From: Athripsodes cinereus
Lineage: Eukaryota; Arthropoda; Insecta; Trichoptera; Leptoceridae
Reading direction: 5' to 3'
Assembly (NCBI GenBank): GCA_947579605.1
Contig: OX388322.1
Coordinates: forward strand, 496,001-560,000
Length of the DNA: 64,000 nt
In this document: positions 1-10,492 of the stretch, in pieces
How positions within the stretch are numbered: position 1 is the first letter of the stretch
How the letters are laid out: each line of letters starts with the position of its first letter
The notes under the pieces: model-generated
Database searches by the model: none
Seen by the model: only the letters and a program-made list of their open reading frames with translations
What the model was told of the DNA's origin: nothing
Position numbers and translations under genes: made by a program

Positions 1-110
1 TGATGAGAGCGGAAGCTCTTGAAAGCCGGCTCGCGTCCAATAAAAAGTCACCGTGGATATACTACAAATAAGTGTTTTACTTAAATTAATTCAACATGAA
101 GTTCCACCAA
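1..110 (+). repeat. Hammerhead-like / Penelope-type repeat fragment
   Basis: The window opens inside a repeat. TGATGA is followed by a hairpin (GAGC, loop GGAA, GCTC) and then TTGAAA and the palindrome GCCGGC. This order resembles a hammerhead core whose stem III is short and palindromic. The downstream part (ACTACAAATAAGTGTTTTAC, then AAGTTCCACC) resembles the flank of the copies near 30.6 and 45.2 kb, so I place it in the same dispersed family. The 5' side lies outside the window. Confidence 0.45.
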
Positions 111-189
111 GTACCGTTGGTTGAAAATATCAACTTTTAAATAAATCAGTCGCTCCAAATCCATTGAAGCAGATTTGTCAGGGCGTTAA

Positions 190-434
190 ATGACGAAGAG
201 GTTGTATTTATCTGAAAGACAGGATATATCAAAATGCGGTCGTCCAAGAATCACGTGACCTGATCACAAGGGTCAAATTATCAAGGACGGCCGCGTATTG
301 AGTAAAAGAAATTGCGTGCGTGTATGAGAAACTGGATGAAATTAGAAGAAACAAAAAATAAATGTAAGGCAAGATCTATATGGCATCCCGTTCCCTCTGC
401 CTACCCCACCTGGGACACGGTGTGAGGGTATAGA
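190..434 (+). mobile_element. LINE family B, 3' remnant (RT C-terminus)
   Basis: This degraded copy matches the C-terminal coding end and 3' end of the minus-strand element at 59114-59872. Shared landmarks are the MTKR-type segment (tgacgaagaggttgta), the tract encoding DGRVLSKRNR, the tract encoding MRNWMN, and the terminal part matching ctctgcctacccc...gagggtatag. Frameshifts and substitutions destroy the frame. No target-site duplication is evident. Confidence 0.7.
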
Positions 435-1103
435 AGGATAAATAAATGGATAATTTAAACTTTTTTATGGCCAATACATCTTATACATTTTTAAAGCAGC
501 TTTAAATATCCAATATTGTTTTTAAAAGAATAATTAATTCTAAATTATAATAACTGACTTATGTACGATTACTTTTATGTTATTTTTTTCTAATTTCATA
601 TTATTTCCTTGAAATTCAAATACGTATTTTAAATATTTACAAAAGTCAAACTTCTAAGTGTGTATCGTTTCATTATTGTCTTTGATATTATAAATAAAAT
701 TTTATATATAATAGATTGTTCATGATTTTATTTTTGTATAGCATTTACAATACAATTTAACAATAAGCATATTATTATATCAAATAATAATATGTATGTT
801 TTATTTTTAGTATGAATATACTATGTAAGTGTTGAAACACTCCATTAAATTGTAAGAATTTAATTTGATCGTATTGAGATGTATGGCGCCAAGCCAATAA
901 TATAACATACGTACGTACATAAATCATTAAGAATATTATTCTATGAAATGAGTTTATTGAAAAGCTCTTGTTTGTTCGTTAAAAGCGTATAGATTAGATA
1001 TGTAACGAATATTCGGTATCTTCTTCACAAATCCGGATATCTTAGAAGATTACAAGACCACACAATTGTATGACAGGGCTTTTGGCATTGCAAGTTCTGT
1101 GAC
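435..1103. other. AT-rich spacer, nothing recognised
   Basis: No open frame, tandem repeat or known repeat end was recognised. Confidence 0.4.
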
Positions 1104-1420
1104 GTGGAACACTTTATTTATTTTATTTTATTTTATAAAATTCACGGCATAAGCCTATTACACATTTAAATATACATAATTATACATACAATTTATAAGT
1201 TTAACAGTGACAAAAATATAACAAAACAAATTACATTAAAATCAAGAAAACCAAATGACCAAACAGCAAACAGAGAACCAAATTTTGTATGCTACACGCA
1301 ATATGAGCCAATATAAATTAATTATACATATATATATATATATATATATAAATACATTCATACACAGACACACAAATACACATGCAGACATTAAATATTA
1401 TAAAATGGAAGAAATTAATT
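1104..1420 (-). repeat. LINE 3' UTR remnant with AT microsatellite
   Basis: A TTTATTTTATTTTATTTTAT block at the left edge, followed by AT-rich sequence containing 'cacggcataagcctattac', is the antisense of a LINE 3' end tailed with AAATA/AAAATA units. A pure TA run lies at about 1327-1350. The family is unassigned because no coding part remains. Confidence 0.4.
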
Positions 1421-1561
1421 CAGGAAAATAAAAATAATTAACATAACAATAAATTAGGAATATAAAAAAATTAAATACATAGATTAAAACAAGGGAATTA
1501 AATTTAAGAATAATTATAATAATAACAATGAAAATAAATATTTACATTAGAGAGAATTGAA

Positions 1562-1816
1562 TTGAATTGGAACATGGAATTATCTGCCGTTCAGCAAAAC
1601 TTAAGTGACATCTCCGGTTTAAGAAACAAAATAACCGTCTTTGAAACGATCGAAGGATCGTTAAATGGTGCCAAAGAAATAAAAGGATCAACATTGGCTG
1701 CAACAAGTCTCAAAGAGAGTTGTGTTCAAAGCGTTCCTCACGGTCCACAAACTTACTTTACAAGATTAATAGAAGCGAGTTTTCTTACTATGTTTTTAAA
1801 TTATCGCTATTATTAA
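1562..1816 (+). CDS. Unassigned 84-codon open frame, possible exon or element remnant
   Basis: The frame has balanced amino-acid composition (for example SDISGLRNKITVFETIEG and TLAATSLKESC), unlike the low-complexity frames around it. An acceptor-like tctgccgttcag lies just inside its 5' end, so a terminal exon starting near 1594 is possible. It runs directly into the hairpin repeat at 1817, so it may instead be the end of a Penelope-type element's coding sequence. I recognise no domain or catalytic motif. The first ATG is only the nominal start. Confidence 0.2.
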   Translation: MNWNMELSAVQQNLSDISGLRNKITVFETIEGSLNGAKEIKGSTLAATSLKESCVQSVPHGPQTYFTRLIEASFLTMFLNYRYY

Positions 1817-1905
1817 TTTTAATTTTGCGACCGGTTTCGACCAGTTTTCAAAGTGCTCATCAATGACACTGACGTGTCGAAACCGATCGCAAAATTAAAA
1901 TTTAT
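1817..1905. repeat. Inverted repeat with hammerhead-like cores on both strands
   Basis: Arms of about 25 bp (ttttaattttgcgaccggtt... and ...aaccgatcgcaaaattaaaa) flank a short centre. On the plus strand GACAC-TGAC-GTGTC is followed by GAAACCG. On the minus strand TTGATGAGC, a hairpin region and GTCGAAACCGG appear. The layout fits a head-to-head pair of Penelope-type terminal repeats. Confidence 0.5.
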
Positions 1906-2050
1906 AGTGGTAGTTTTAAAAAATAGTTAGAAAATTCGTTTCTTGGAATCATGTCGCGATATTTTCACATTGTAAATGCCGCTAGTATAAATATTACTTT
2001 ACAAGTTTTCTAACACTCGATCATTTTCCTAATATTCTCATTCCTAGCTC

Positions 2051-2108
2051 TATGCGTCTCATAACTTTTTACCAACCATTCTTCTCAGCGGTCACGACAT
2101 CTTCACAG
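2051..2108 (-). mobile_element. LINE family B internal fragment
   Basis: The stretch actttttaccaaccattctt and its flanks match positions 59500-59545, which encode the RRMVGK(T) segment of family B. This is a fragment of under 60 bp, with no frame. Confidence 0.6.
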
Positions 2109-3245
2109 TATTTTCTCAAATATCCGTTATCTAATATAAAATCAAACATACATAATTCCGTTTCCCACCAAGTATAGGATTGATACAAATGTATGTACAA
2201 CTTTGTGAACAAATTGCTTATTACTACAGTGTGTAGTTTAATCGATGATACAAACAAAAACAATAATAGTATCAATCTTGTATGTATACAATAGTAAATT
2301 TATAATTCATCAAGAAATTAACTTCAAACTGAGCGAGAATATGTTTTCAAAACAATCAATAATACTAAAATACATAATATCGATGGTTTCAAGCACAGAA
2401 GACACATGTCCACATTTGACAGCTTAGAGAAAACAGGTTTTGAAAGTTTGAAATTCTCAAGTATCTGACTAATTTTAAATCAATTCAAAAAATGTTCTTG
2501 ATGAACATGTGCTTTTTAAGAATCAAGAAAGTCGTTTTAAATGCATTCTCAAATATTTTATGAGACATGTTACATCTGTGCACAAAAAAAAAAAAAATTT
2601 AGGAACGTGCAGTATTTGGTTTATGTCAAATATTTCGATAAGGACATAGAAAACCGATCTTGAAAATAATTCTATTAACTCATTTTACCCAAATAGTGGA
2701 CATAATGTGTCTTTTCTTTAAACCATCGATATGATAATTTCCCCACTGCATTATTTGGATTATGTAATGCAACAATGTTTCCTCACAAATGCCACCAATT
2801 TTGACTGTCTCATTTTTTAATATCACGGAAAAGACAACTTGCAAGTTTTTTTATGCGAAGTTATTATGACATGCGACTTTTGCATGAGGTTGCATAAATA
2901 GTACCTAAGTACATTTCATAAGAAAAAATTTACGAAGCTTATAAAAGGCATCCCAAAGCAAAAAGGTGTGTATCCAGGGTGTGATATTCATACTTAAGTA
3001 TACTTAGATATTTCCCTGATAAGTTATTTTATCATCATATGTCAATAATGAATTATCTGTTTAGTTAGAATATTAAGTTCCTGTTTTTATGAATAGATTT
3101 TTGAAATTTGACAAAACCAATAAAATGTGAATATATTTTGTATCTTATCTCCTAATGGAGTATATTTATTATTCTTATTAAACTGTAATTATGTAGATTG
3201 TTTCTAGTTTAATTCGTATGACTTAAATAATATCAGACTGGTTTT
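2109..3245. other. AT-rich spacer
   Basis: Apart from a poly-A run near 2586, I see no supported feature. The short open frames here lack coding character. Confidence 0.4.
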
Positions 3246-3312
3246 TGTTTTCTTATTGGAATGTATTGTTTAGTTTTCTTATTGAAATGTATTGATTTCT
3301 TATTGGAATGTT
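3246..3312. repeat. Short tandem repeat, three units
   Basis: A unit of about 20-27 bp containing TTTTCTTATTGGAATGTATTG is repeated three times with small changes. Confidence 0.7.
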
Positions 3313-3774
3313 AAGATAATTGAAAAAGAAAATAAGTATAATATTGGTAGTTAATCATAAGGTAATTATAAGTTATAAAATTAAATGCTATCTTTATAAC
3401 TTGATTAAATAAATAAATAAAAAAAGATGTTTCTAAATCCCTTTTCCTACCTATTCTTCTCCCTTGTACCTCCTCTTTTTCTTCCTTTTAAAGGTTTTTT
3501 TTTGTGAAGATTTCATTAAATATGTTAGTTGGAAAAAATCGCGCCTCCGCGATAAACTCACCCTCCCTATAATTTCTGATAGTTTAATTGTTTTAATTTT
3601 AATTTATTCAAAGCCAGCCTAGAAACAATTCGTTGAGACGCCTTTTAACTTCTCCTGATTAGATTTTGCACAATGTAACATTGTGTAAACATAGTTTTCC
3701 AACCGAGATGTTTGATTGGTTTTGTCATCTGCGTGTTGTACCCAAATCCGGTTAAACAATAAAAAAAATATTCT

Positions 3775-3945
3775 TTTTTTATTAAATTATTATTTATTAT
3801 TTTTATTTTATTCTTCACTGTACATTGGTTACAATATTACATAGTAAAATAGTGTCATAAAAATAACAGTTATACAATTCAATGTACAGAGCGCGAGCTT
3901 ATCGCCAAGATGCGATGTCTTCCAACTAAATGTATTTTTATGTAA
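3775..3945 (-). repeat. LINE 3' UTR remnant
   Basis: Antisense TTATTTATTATTTTTATTTT precedes 'cttcactgtacattggttac' and, further on, 'gcgagcttatcgccaagatg'. The same two landmarks recur at 14640-14990 and part of them at 35340-35440, so this is a dispersed LINE 3' end with an AAATA-type tail. Confidence 0.5.
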
Positions 3946-5200
3946 AATTCCTTGTTATCTATGTAAAGTAAAGAATAATAAATAATATTACAAAATCTTT
4001 ACGTGAAATTGTCGTTATTATTCCATAAGAGATAATTTCGAAGCTTTCAGTATGTCACACGGTAGCTTATTAAACAAAAGCCTAACTTGCAAAAATTATG
4101 GTTGCGGATTCAAAATTCAAATATCCAAGTTTATAAGTATATTAGATACATACAGTTTATTTACCGAATAATTCGCATTTATTATTCGCAAGATGCAGTA
4201 AATTATTTATCAGAAACCGTTCAAATCAATAATGACCTTACAAGTGGAAAGACGTATCTCTCGTGTTTGTTCAGTCAATAGTAGAACTAAAAGCTTCTTA
4301 CAATTTATCCGTGATGCAGTAATGGTAAACACTGAATATTTGTTGTTATATTTATTCATTTGTACCTATTTATTTTTAATTAGTAATTTTTTCTTTCTTT
4401 TCAGGTTGTCTTCTTTCAAAATGGAGCTGAAATAATAGTGATCGTCTGAAGGCGTTTGATATCAAAAACAAAACAGAATTTATACCATCTTAATAAAAAT
4501 AATAAATTCAATGTTTTAAATTATATTTAAATCTAACTTTTCATATTCAAAAAAATAAATATAAAGCCTTAACTGAAACACGAAGACAAATATTGAAATA
4601 CAAATTTCTTTTATACTGAAAATATAATCACTTTGTTTATGAATTCTTTTTAACATGGTATCGCTTTTGTTTCTCTAAGGCGGTATTCTTTCTAAAAAAA
4701 ATACTTAAGTATTCCTAGAAGTAAAAATCCTTATTTCAATATATTTTTCCTTCTAAATATTAAAAAATGGATAACATGTTTACTTTATTTTAAATGAACA
4801 TTTCTTTTTTCGAGAAAATTCTTATATAAACAAATATTTGAATAGTGAGAGATTGTGTATTGAAATAAAAAGTGTTCTAAGTGTATGAAAAGCTTTTTTT
4901 ATATTTTGAAATTAATTTATTAATAAAATTTGTTTAAAATGTGATCAAAAGTGGAATAATATTTATATTATTAAAATACGTAAACAACGTGTAAAAAAAA
5001 TGTTTAAAAAAGTGTAGTTACAAAATAATTTCATGTGGACAATTTTAAATTGAAAAACACTAACGTGATTCGATTAATTAATAACATTTTCAATAAAAAA
5101 TAATATTTTTCAAAATGACTTGATAAAAAAATAAAAAAATGTTGGAGTGAACATACAATGATTGATTGTATTCGATTTGTACGATTGGAAATAATACGTA
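3946..5200. other. AT-rich region upstream of the GPCR exon
   Basis: No feature was recognised. The promoter and any 5' UTR exon of the downstream receptor may lie here or further upstream. I cannot place a TATA box or initiator with confidence in such AT-rich DNA. Confidence 0.3.
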
Positions 5201-5227
5201 ATGTTATCGACTAGATTGAGTTGTTGA
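5201..5227 (+). promoter_or_regulatory. Short upstream ORF before the receptor start
   Basis: ATG at 5201 opens an eight-codon frame ending at TGA 5225-5227. It closes 23 bases before the receptor start codon and lies in a different frame. If this stretch is in the mRNA, it could reduce initiation at 5251. Confidence 0.3.
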
Positions 5228-5250
5228 GTAATTACGTGTTTACTATCATA

Positions 5251-5862
5251 ATGCTTCAACACCCTGATATGGGGGAGAGATCGAGTGATGTCCCTCAGGA
5301 CCTCTCCTCTTATTATTTCCCAAATGCCTCCATGTTTGAAAACAACGAAGTCTCTCAAGAGAATCAACCATCCATCCATCACACGAGACATAGAGACAAG
5401 GATAAATGGGATAGTATGGAATCAATCTTCAATACACGAGTGGATACGGAACTGCAATCAATGATGTTTCCAAATGTCACTTCCTATCCAGAAACAACAT
5501 CCTTAGAACCATTTAATTCAACATCATATCCTTTCTTAAATGTCTCTGGATTGAAATGCAACGATACTCCTTTTCTCAATGTGACTTGTGAATTACCTAT
5601 AACATATGCTCAGCCTATGTTGGGATACATCGCTCCTTTTCTTCTTGCCACAACTATTGTTGCTAACACTTTGATTGTGGTTGTACTAAGCAGAAGACAT
5701 ATGAGAACTCCAACTAACGCTGTGCTGATGGCGATGGCTCTATCTGATATGTTCACTCTACTGTTCCCGGCGCCCTGGCTATTCTATATGTACACGTTTG
5801 GGAATCACTACAAGCCTCTTACCCCTATAGAAGCTTGCTACGTCTACAACATCATGGTTGAG
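5251..5862 (+). CDS. SPR: Sex peptide / myoinhibitory peptide receptor-like GPCR, first coding exon
   Basis: This exon encodes the N-terminal 204 residues of a rhodopsin-class peptide GPCR, which acts at the plasma membrane. Residues 1-120 form an acidic, Ser/Thr-rich extracellular tail with six N-glycosylation sequons (N25, N75, N89, N97, N104, N110). TM1 spans about 124-147 and has the conserved Asn (N139). TM2 spans about 156-181 and has the conserved LSD Asp (D166). C196 fits the Cys at the top of TM3. The segment FPAPWLFYMYTFGNHYKPL closely resembles the first extracellular loop region of insect sex peptide receptors, whose ancestral ligands are myoinhibitory peptides. The start is chosen because an in-frame TAG lies at 5212 and 5251 is the first in-frame ATG; M7 is an alternative. 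The exon ends in phase 0 at GAG|GTAAGT. TM3-TM7 are missing, and no downstream exon was recognised. A closely related SPR paralogue is possible. Confidence 0.82.
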
Positions 5863-6502
5863 GTAAGTTTGGAATAATTTATTAAACATATTATTATTAC
5901 ACCTGTTGCTTACCTTCCACACATTCGTTTATTTAAAGCAGGTATCCATGTTAAAAGAACGTGATTGATGATGGTAATTGAGATTTTGAATATTTTTACG
6001 AACAAAACTTTAACAAAAGAGAGCTTTTATATTTCACTATCAGACATTTATGAATTTTGATCAGCACGAGTGATTTATTTCCATAATGTTTGGCAATACC
6101 AACTTTAGCATTAAATCCATGTAATATAAAGAATTTGGTCAATTTCTACTATAGGTTATCCAGTAGTTCCCATTACGTTTATATTTTTGCAGTGTTGTCC
6201 GTATAATTCAACTGAAAATTATTGAAAATTGCTATGTTTTAATATTAAAATATTTCCTGAATATGAATTTCTAACAAACTTTAATGCATTTGAAACACCT
6301 TCAGAATCAATATACTAGTAGCATTCAAATGAAATAGATGGCAGTCAAAAGATTAGATTTTCCGATTGAAAATTCGAGACTCGATTCTATCGCTGACATC
6401 CTAATTTTAAATTAGCAACGATAATACTTTTTTACATATTTTTAATTGTTTATTGTCCTGGTGCCCTTATTATGTGGGCGCTTGGACTCGGCATACATAA
6501 AA
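5863..6502 (+). other. Start of receptor intron
   Basis: GTAAGT at 5863 matches the splice-donor consensus. The following sequence is AT-rich with no recognised feature. Confidence 0.6.
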
Positions 6503-6672
6503 TATTTTATTTAAGTATATATTTATTCTTTTTGCACATCATCATTTTATAACAGTGTTAACAAAACAATATAAAATAATAAAAAAAAAACTAGAACGAT
6601 ATGCAGTGGCGAGATTATCACTATCAAGTGATTTCTTCCATCTTACCACGACACATTGAGATATACCTAATT
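6503..6672 (-). repeat. Dispersed repeat, copy 1 (partner at 11427-11573)
   Basis: Both copies carry 'gtggcgagattatcactat' or 'gtggtgagattatcactat', followed by a tract reading ttccatct(t/a)accacgac, and have an AT-rich ATTTATT block on the left. This layout suggests a LINE 3' end on the minus strand. Confidence 0.5.
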
Positions 6673-7425
6673 AAAACAAATATAACATGCATTATAAATC
6701 ACAATTATTAAATATCACCATCGAATGAAAAGTTTAATTGCAATATTTTCTTAATCGTGAATGTAAAGATTCCAGAACTACAACGTCAAATATTCAACAA
6801 AAGAACAATAAAATTTTTCACAAACAGAACAATAAAACCACAAAAAAGCAACAAAACATATCAATTAACTAAAATATTTCGACAATTGTGTAGAATAATT
6901 TATCAACTAGATACGATTTTACCATTCTCCGGAAGTCCAACACGTCATCACATTTTATTTTATCTGGAAGTTTGTTGTAAAGTCTTACACAGAAAGCTTT
7001 GATCCACCTAAGAGAACTTTTGTTTTATTGGTCTTATGTTATGCTTTGATTTATGTAGTATTGTAATTATGAAAATCTTTATATAATATTCTCTTTTATA
7101 AAAAAAAATGAGAATTCAAAAATTCAATATTATAATTATTTTTAAAACCTTGATCAAAATATCATATTTAACGGTTTTGTTCTAATCTCATGATTTTAAT
7201 TAAACTCTGTATAATGATTTGATTGATTATATGTGTATGTACATAATTAATTCCTCCCAAACATCAATACAAAGCAATTAAAATTGATGTACATAGTGGT
7301 TATAGACACATAGAAGGAACGTGTTATTACAATATAACAAGTAGGAAACTACGTTTAATGTATTATATATTAGAGCTAGTTATGTACATTTTATAATGGA
7401 CAAATTTATCTATTTGAATCGATTA
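6673..7425. other. AT-rich spacer
   Basis: I see no supported feature. The 81-codon frame at 6757-7002 is Lys/Asn/Ile-rich and looks like chance. Confidence 0.4.
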
Positions 7426-7426
7426 T

Positions 7427-7843
7427 CATCATCATCGCCCTCAACGCTCCTCTCGGGAGCACAAGACAGAAATCAGCCTTCTCCATTCAGAGCGACTCTG
7501 CTCCAATTGTTCTTCCCACGACATTCTTATGTCGTTCTTATAGAAACTGTATATTGTAAAAGAGGGATGGAACCCTTGCGAACCAAAGAACAGTTCTCTT
7601 TTTGGCTAACTATGATTGGGCATTCTCAGAACATATTATGTATTAAATCACTGATCTCTGCCAGGTGCATCGGTACACAGCATCATTTGAGACATGTTCA
7701 TACCATCTTACATCCAAAATCCTCATAAGACACTAATTGTTTTCAACACTCCGTATCTTCCGTTCTTGAGCCTTGGTTAAAAGTGCCAAGACTCACAGTC
7801 ATATAGAAGGATTGGGATGATACACGCATTGAACAGGAATCAA
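7427..7843 (-). mobile_element. LINE family A, decayed 5'-truncated copy
   Basis: This is the antisense of the C-terminal RT tail at 58273-58791. It shows the CATCATCATC tail, then cctctcgggagcaca, and ends near 'tgatacacgcattgaacagg' (opposite the tract encoding LFNACIIP). Several indels break the frame, so the plus-strand open frame here is a shadow. The flanks tgaatcgattat and ggaatcaataat may be an old, mutated target-site duplication. Confidence 0.8.
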
Positions 7844-7948
7844 TAATTGATACAATTATTGTAGCAAGTAGGTACGTATATTATATGTATACTGTGTAAG
7901 TGTATGCTTATAATATTCGGCGAAAACACTATAATTTTTTCGAAGCTA

Positions 7949-8560
7949 AAAAATCTCTTAAACTATCGTATTAAACATAATCAAGTATTATTGATATAGA
8001 ACGAGTACACCTCGTATACTTAGCAGGGCAGTATATATACTGCCCTGCTAAGTAAAAACACAGTAATTACCAAACACATATGTGTCAGAATCGCAGACCA
8101 AGTTTAAAACTACCTTTTGTGTGTATTTTTTCAAGTATTAAAAAAACATACCACAGTCGTCACAAATATCTAAGATATTCAATAATTTTTGAAATATGCT
8201 TCCTTTTAATGAACTAATTTATAATAGATATTTGTGACAACTGTGGAAAGTTTGTTTTTTGATACTTGAAAAAATACACACAAAAAAATAGTTTTAAACT
8301 TGGTCTGCGATTCTGACACATAATGTTTGGTAATTACTGTGTTTTTACTTAGCAGGGCAGTATAGGTATCAATTGATTTGTAAAAAATGAAAAAAAATCT
8401 CTCAAAATATCGTATCAAACACAATCAAGTATTATTGATATAGAACTACGTATATAGGTATCAAATGATTTGTAAAAAATCTCTCAAAATATCGTATCAA
8501 ACATAATCAAGTATTATTGATATAGAACTAAGTATATAGGTAGGTATCAAATGATTTGTA
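7949..8560. repeat. Tandem repeat array interrupted by a foldback
   Basis: A unit of about 80-90 bp containing 'atcaagtattattgatatag' occurs at about 7980, 8425 and 8505. Between the first and second units sits the foldback at 8018-8364. The units also share 'gatttgtaaaa' and 'tctctcaaaatatcgtatc'. Confidence 0.75.
8018..8364. mobile_element. Foldback element with ~140-bp inverted arms and a 36-bp palindrome
   Basis: Arms 8036-8171 and 8226-8364 are near-complementary over about 136-139 bp, separated by a 54-bp spacer. The outer end TATACTGCCCTGCTAAGT is present three times. Copies at 8018-8035 and 8036-8053 form a perfect 36-bp palindrome, and a third copy closes the right arm. No ORF is inside. 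It fits a foldback MITE that inserted into or rearranged within the surrounding tandem array. Confidence 0.8.
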
Positions 8561-8585
8561 AAATTGAAAAAAAAACACTGTAGGT

Positions 8586-8790
8586 ATGTGGAGGAAAACA
8601 AAATTGGTTTTAATTTTACTTAATATTAAATTGAATATTGACCTGATTTCGACTTACAAATACATTGTCAAACTAATCTATAAATCTATAAGATTAGTTT
8701 GACAATGACTTCACCAGGTCACTATTCACTTAAATTAATAGGTATTAAGTTAAACTTAAACAAATTGTGTTTTCTTTCCATATATAAATG
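8586..8790. repeat. Head-to-head pair of Penelope-type repeat units
   Basis: The left arm (minus orientation) and right arm (plus orientation) are roughly complementary over about 95 bp. Both contain the stretch reading TTTGACAATG and ACCAGGTCA/GACCTGAT, and both outer ends read toward tgtgttttctttccatat. The centre forms a hairpin of TTGTCAAACTAATCT with its complement. The right arm matches the minus strand at 46025-46150. Confidence 0.7.
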
Positions 8791-8939
8791 ATATTGGTTA
8801 AATATTTGAATGCCCCAATATTTTTAATGTTTTTTTGATTATTTAAGATTTCATTTTATTTTATTGTTTTTTTGTTTGCTTTATATGTAGATATTGATTG
8901 ATTATTGTAAAATATGTTTAAACCTTACTAATATAAAAG

Positions 8940-8992
8940 ACTAAGTGCCGTTGATGATAGAAATAAATAAATAAATAAGTAAATAAACATGG
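8940..8992 (+). repeat. LINE 3' end with AAATA tail
   Basis: 'actaagtgccgttgatgata' is followed by several AAATA units, the usual end of a CR1/Jockey-type LINE. No coding part was recognised upstream. Confidence 0.5.
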
Positions 8993-9059
8993 AGTTTTAC
9001 AAAATAAACGTCGACTCAATAGATAAAGTTTTTTTTTCTTTAAATCAATATGTTTGGTT

Positions 9060-9150
9060 ATTTTTTTTTTTTTTAAAAAAAGATATATCTGGGTTTTGTT
9101 ATTAACCCAAATACAACTTTATACGCCTTCCACAGTAAGCCCAAAGCTAT
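9060..9150 (-). mobile_element. 3' part of tRNA-derived SINE
   Basis: This matches the 3' body of the SINE at 16694-16868: atatatctgggttttgtta, acccaaatacaac, then cctt and cacagtaagc. The tRNA-related head is absent. Confidence 0.7.
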
Positions 9151-9488
9151 GAAACTAGACAATTTAAATATTAACAAATTATATACAAACACGTTAGTTG
9201 TAATATAACGCTAGTAGATATGTTTGAATTATGTATATAGACTTGTATGTATTGTATATAAACACATAGCATAAACGTGTTAATGAAATAAATAATTACT
9301 TGGTAATAGTTACTTGACTAAGTAAATGATAATTATTATCATTATTATACTCCCTCCTTGTTTCTCTCAAGTTCCATCTAATAGTAATTATTATCTTAAG
9401 GGAGTTATGTTTGTGTAAACATATTATACTTAGTATTAAATGAAAATGATCAACTATTATAGTTATTATTAGACGGTACTTTATAGGT

Positions 9489-10370
9489 TCATTTTAAATA
9501 TAATATATTAAAAGAAGACGTGTGTGTTACACCATTTAGGTATAACTCAAGAATGGCTGTACTGATTTGAATGATCTCTGTTTGTTGGATTCTTCTCCGT
9601 CCAGAATAGCCGATAGGCTATTAAAATATCATACAAATTCACGGGAAGAAAAATTACGAAGAAAATTATTTACGCCATACATTTTGAATTTCAATAAATA
9701 ATGTAATATGGAGTATACAAAATCAACGATGATGTTTTTTTATAGATTGGCCTATTTAAAGATTAATTTTTGTATACATTTTCAAATTAGAATCGTTATC
9801 CATACAATTTAACATCTGTGTGTTCTGAAATTTCAATTTTGGAAAAATCATGGAATGAATTTTTATAACTTTGAAATAAATTAGTTCCTACATATATTGC
9901 GTACAGCAGATAATAAACAAATCTGAGTTAAGTATAAGTGTTCAACATAAATGATTTTTTTTGCACTTTACCAATGATTCACAAAGTACCAGGTGGAATA
10001 TTTCAAATTTCCATACCATTTTGAAAATTCGACGACGGGATAGAAATTTAAACACGTAATATTTTTAAAGTATCTAGTATTGACATAAACAATAGTCGGT
10101 ACAAATACCCGTCTGGAAGAAAACCGAGGAGCTTTTAAAATAATTCAAATTCCTATACCATCTCGAAAATTAAGCGAAGGGGGGGTAGAAATGCAGGGGG
10201 TCCATCGGAACCAGCAAAATTTTGAAAGTGATCTATGAGAAGAAGAAAAAGTTTGGGAACCCCTCCACTATACGATGACACACTTGGACAATTACGGGAG
10301 TTTGTAAAAGATTAAAAATATTAATCATTCATTGATTCTTCGGCGGTACGTAGTTCGCTGGGTCAGCTAG
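9489..10370 (+). mobile_element. Non-autonomous Helitron-like element
   Basis: The 5' part reads TC followed by an AT-rich tract, then aaaagaagacgtgtgtgtta, caccattt and ataactcaagaatggctgta. This resembles the recurrent 5' region of insect Helitrons. The 3' end reads ggtacgtagttcgctgggtc-AGCTAG followed by T, with GC-rich self-complementary sequence just before the CTAG terminus. No Rep/helicase frame is present, so the copy is non-autonomous. Helitrons insert at AT without duplication, so the boundaries rest on the termini alone. Confidence 0.55.
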
Positions 10371-10492
10371 TTGATAATAAAGAAACTTGTATACCACGTA
10401 TACCTCAAAAACTCCTATGCTTTCACGTATTAAGATGAAACTGATTGAATAATGAAAAAAGACTGAATACATTATTACCTAATTATGCAGCT

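Noticed and set aside
5110..5391. 93-codon minus-strand frame over the receptor exon
   Set aside because: Antisense shadow of the SPR-like exon.
7396..7728. 110-codon plus-strand open frame
   Set aside because: It is the antisense of a LINE family A tail; the coding sense is the minus strand, matching 58273-58791.
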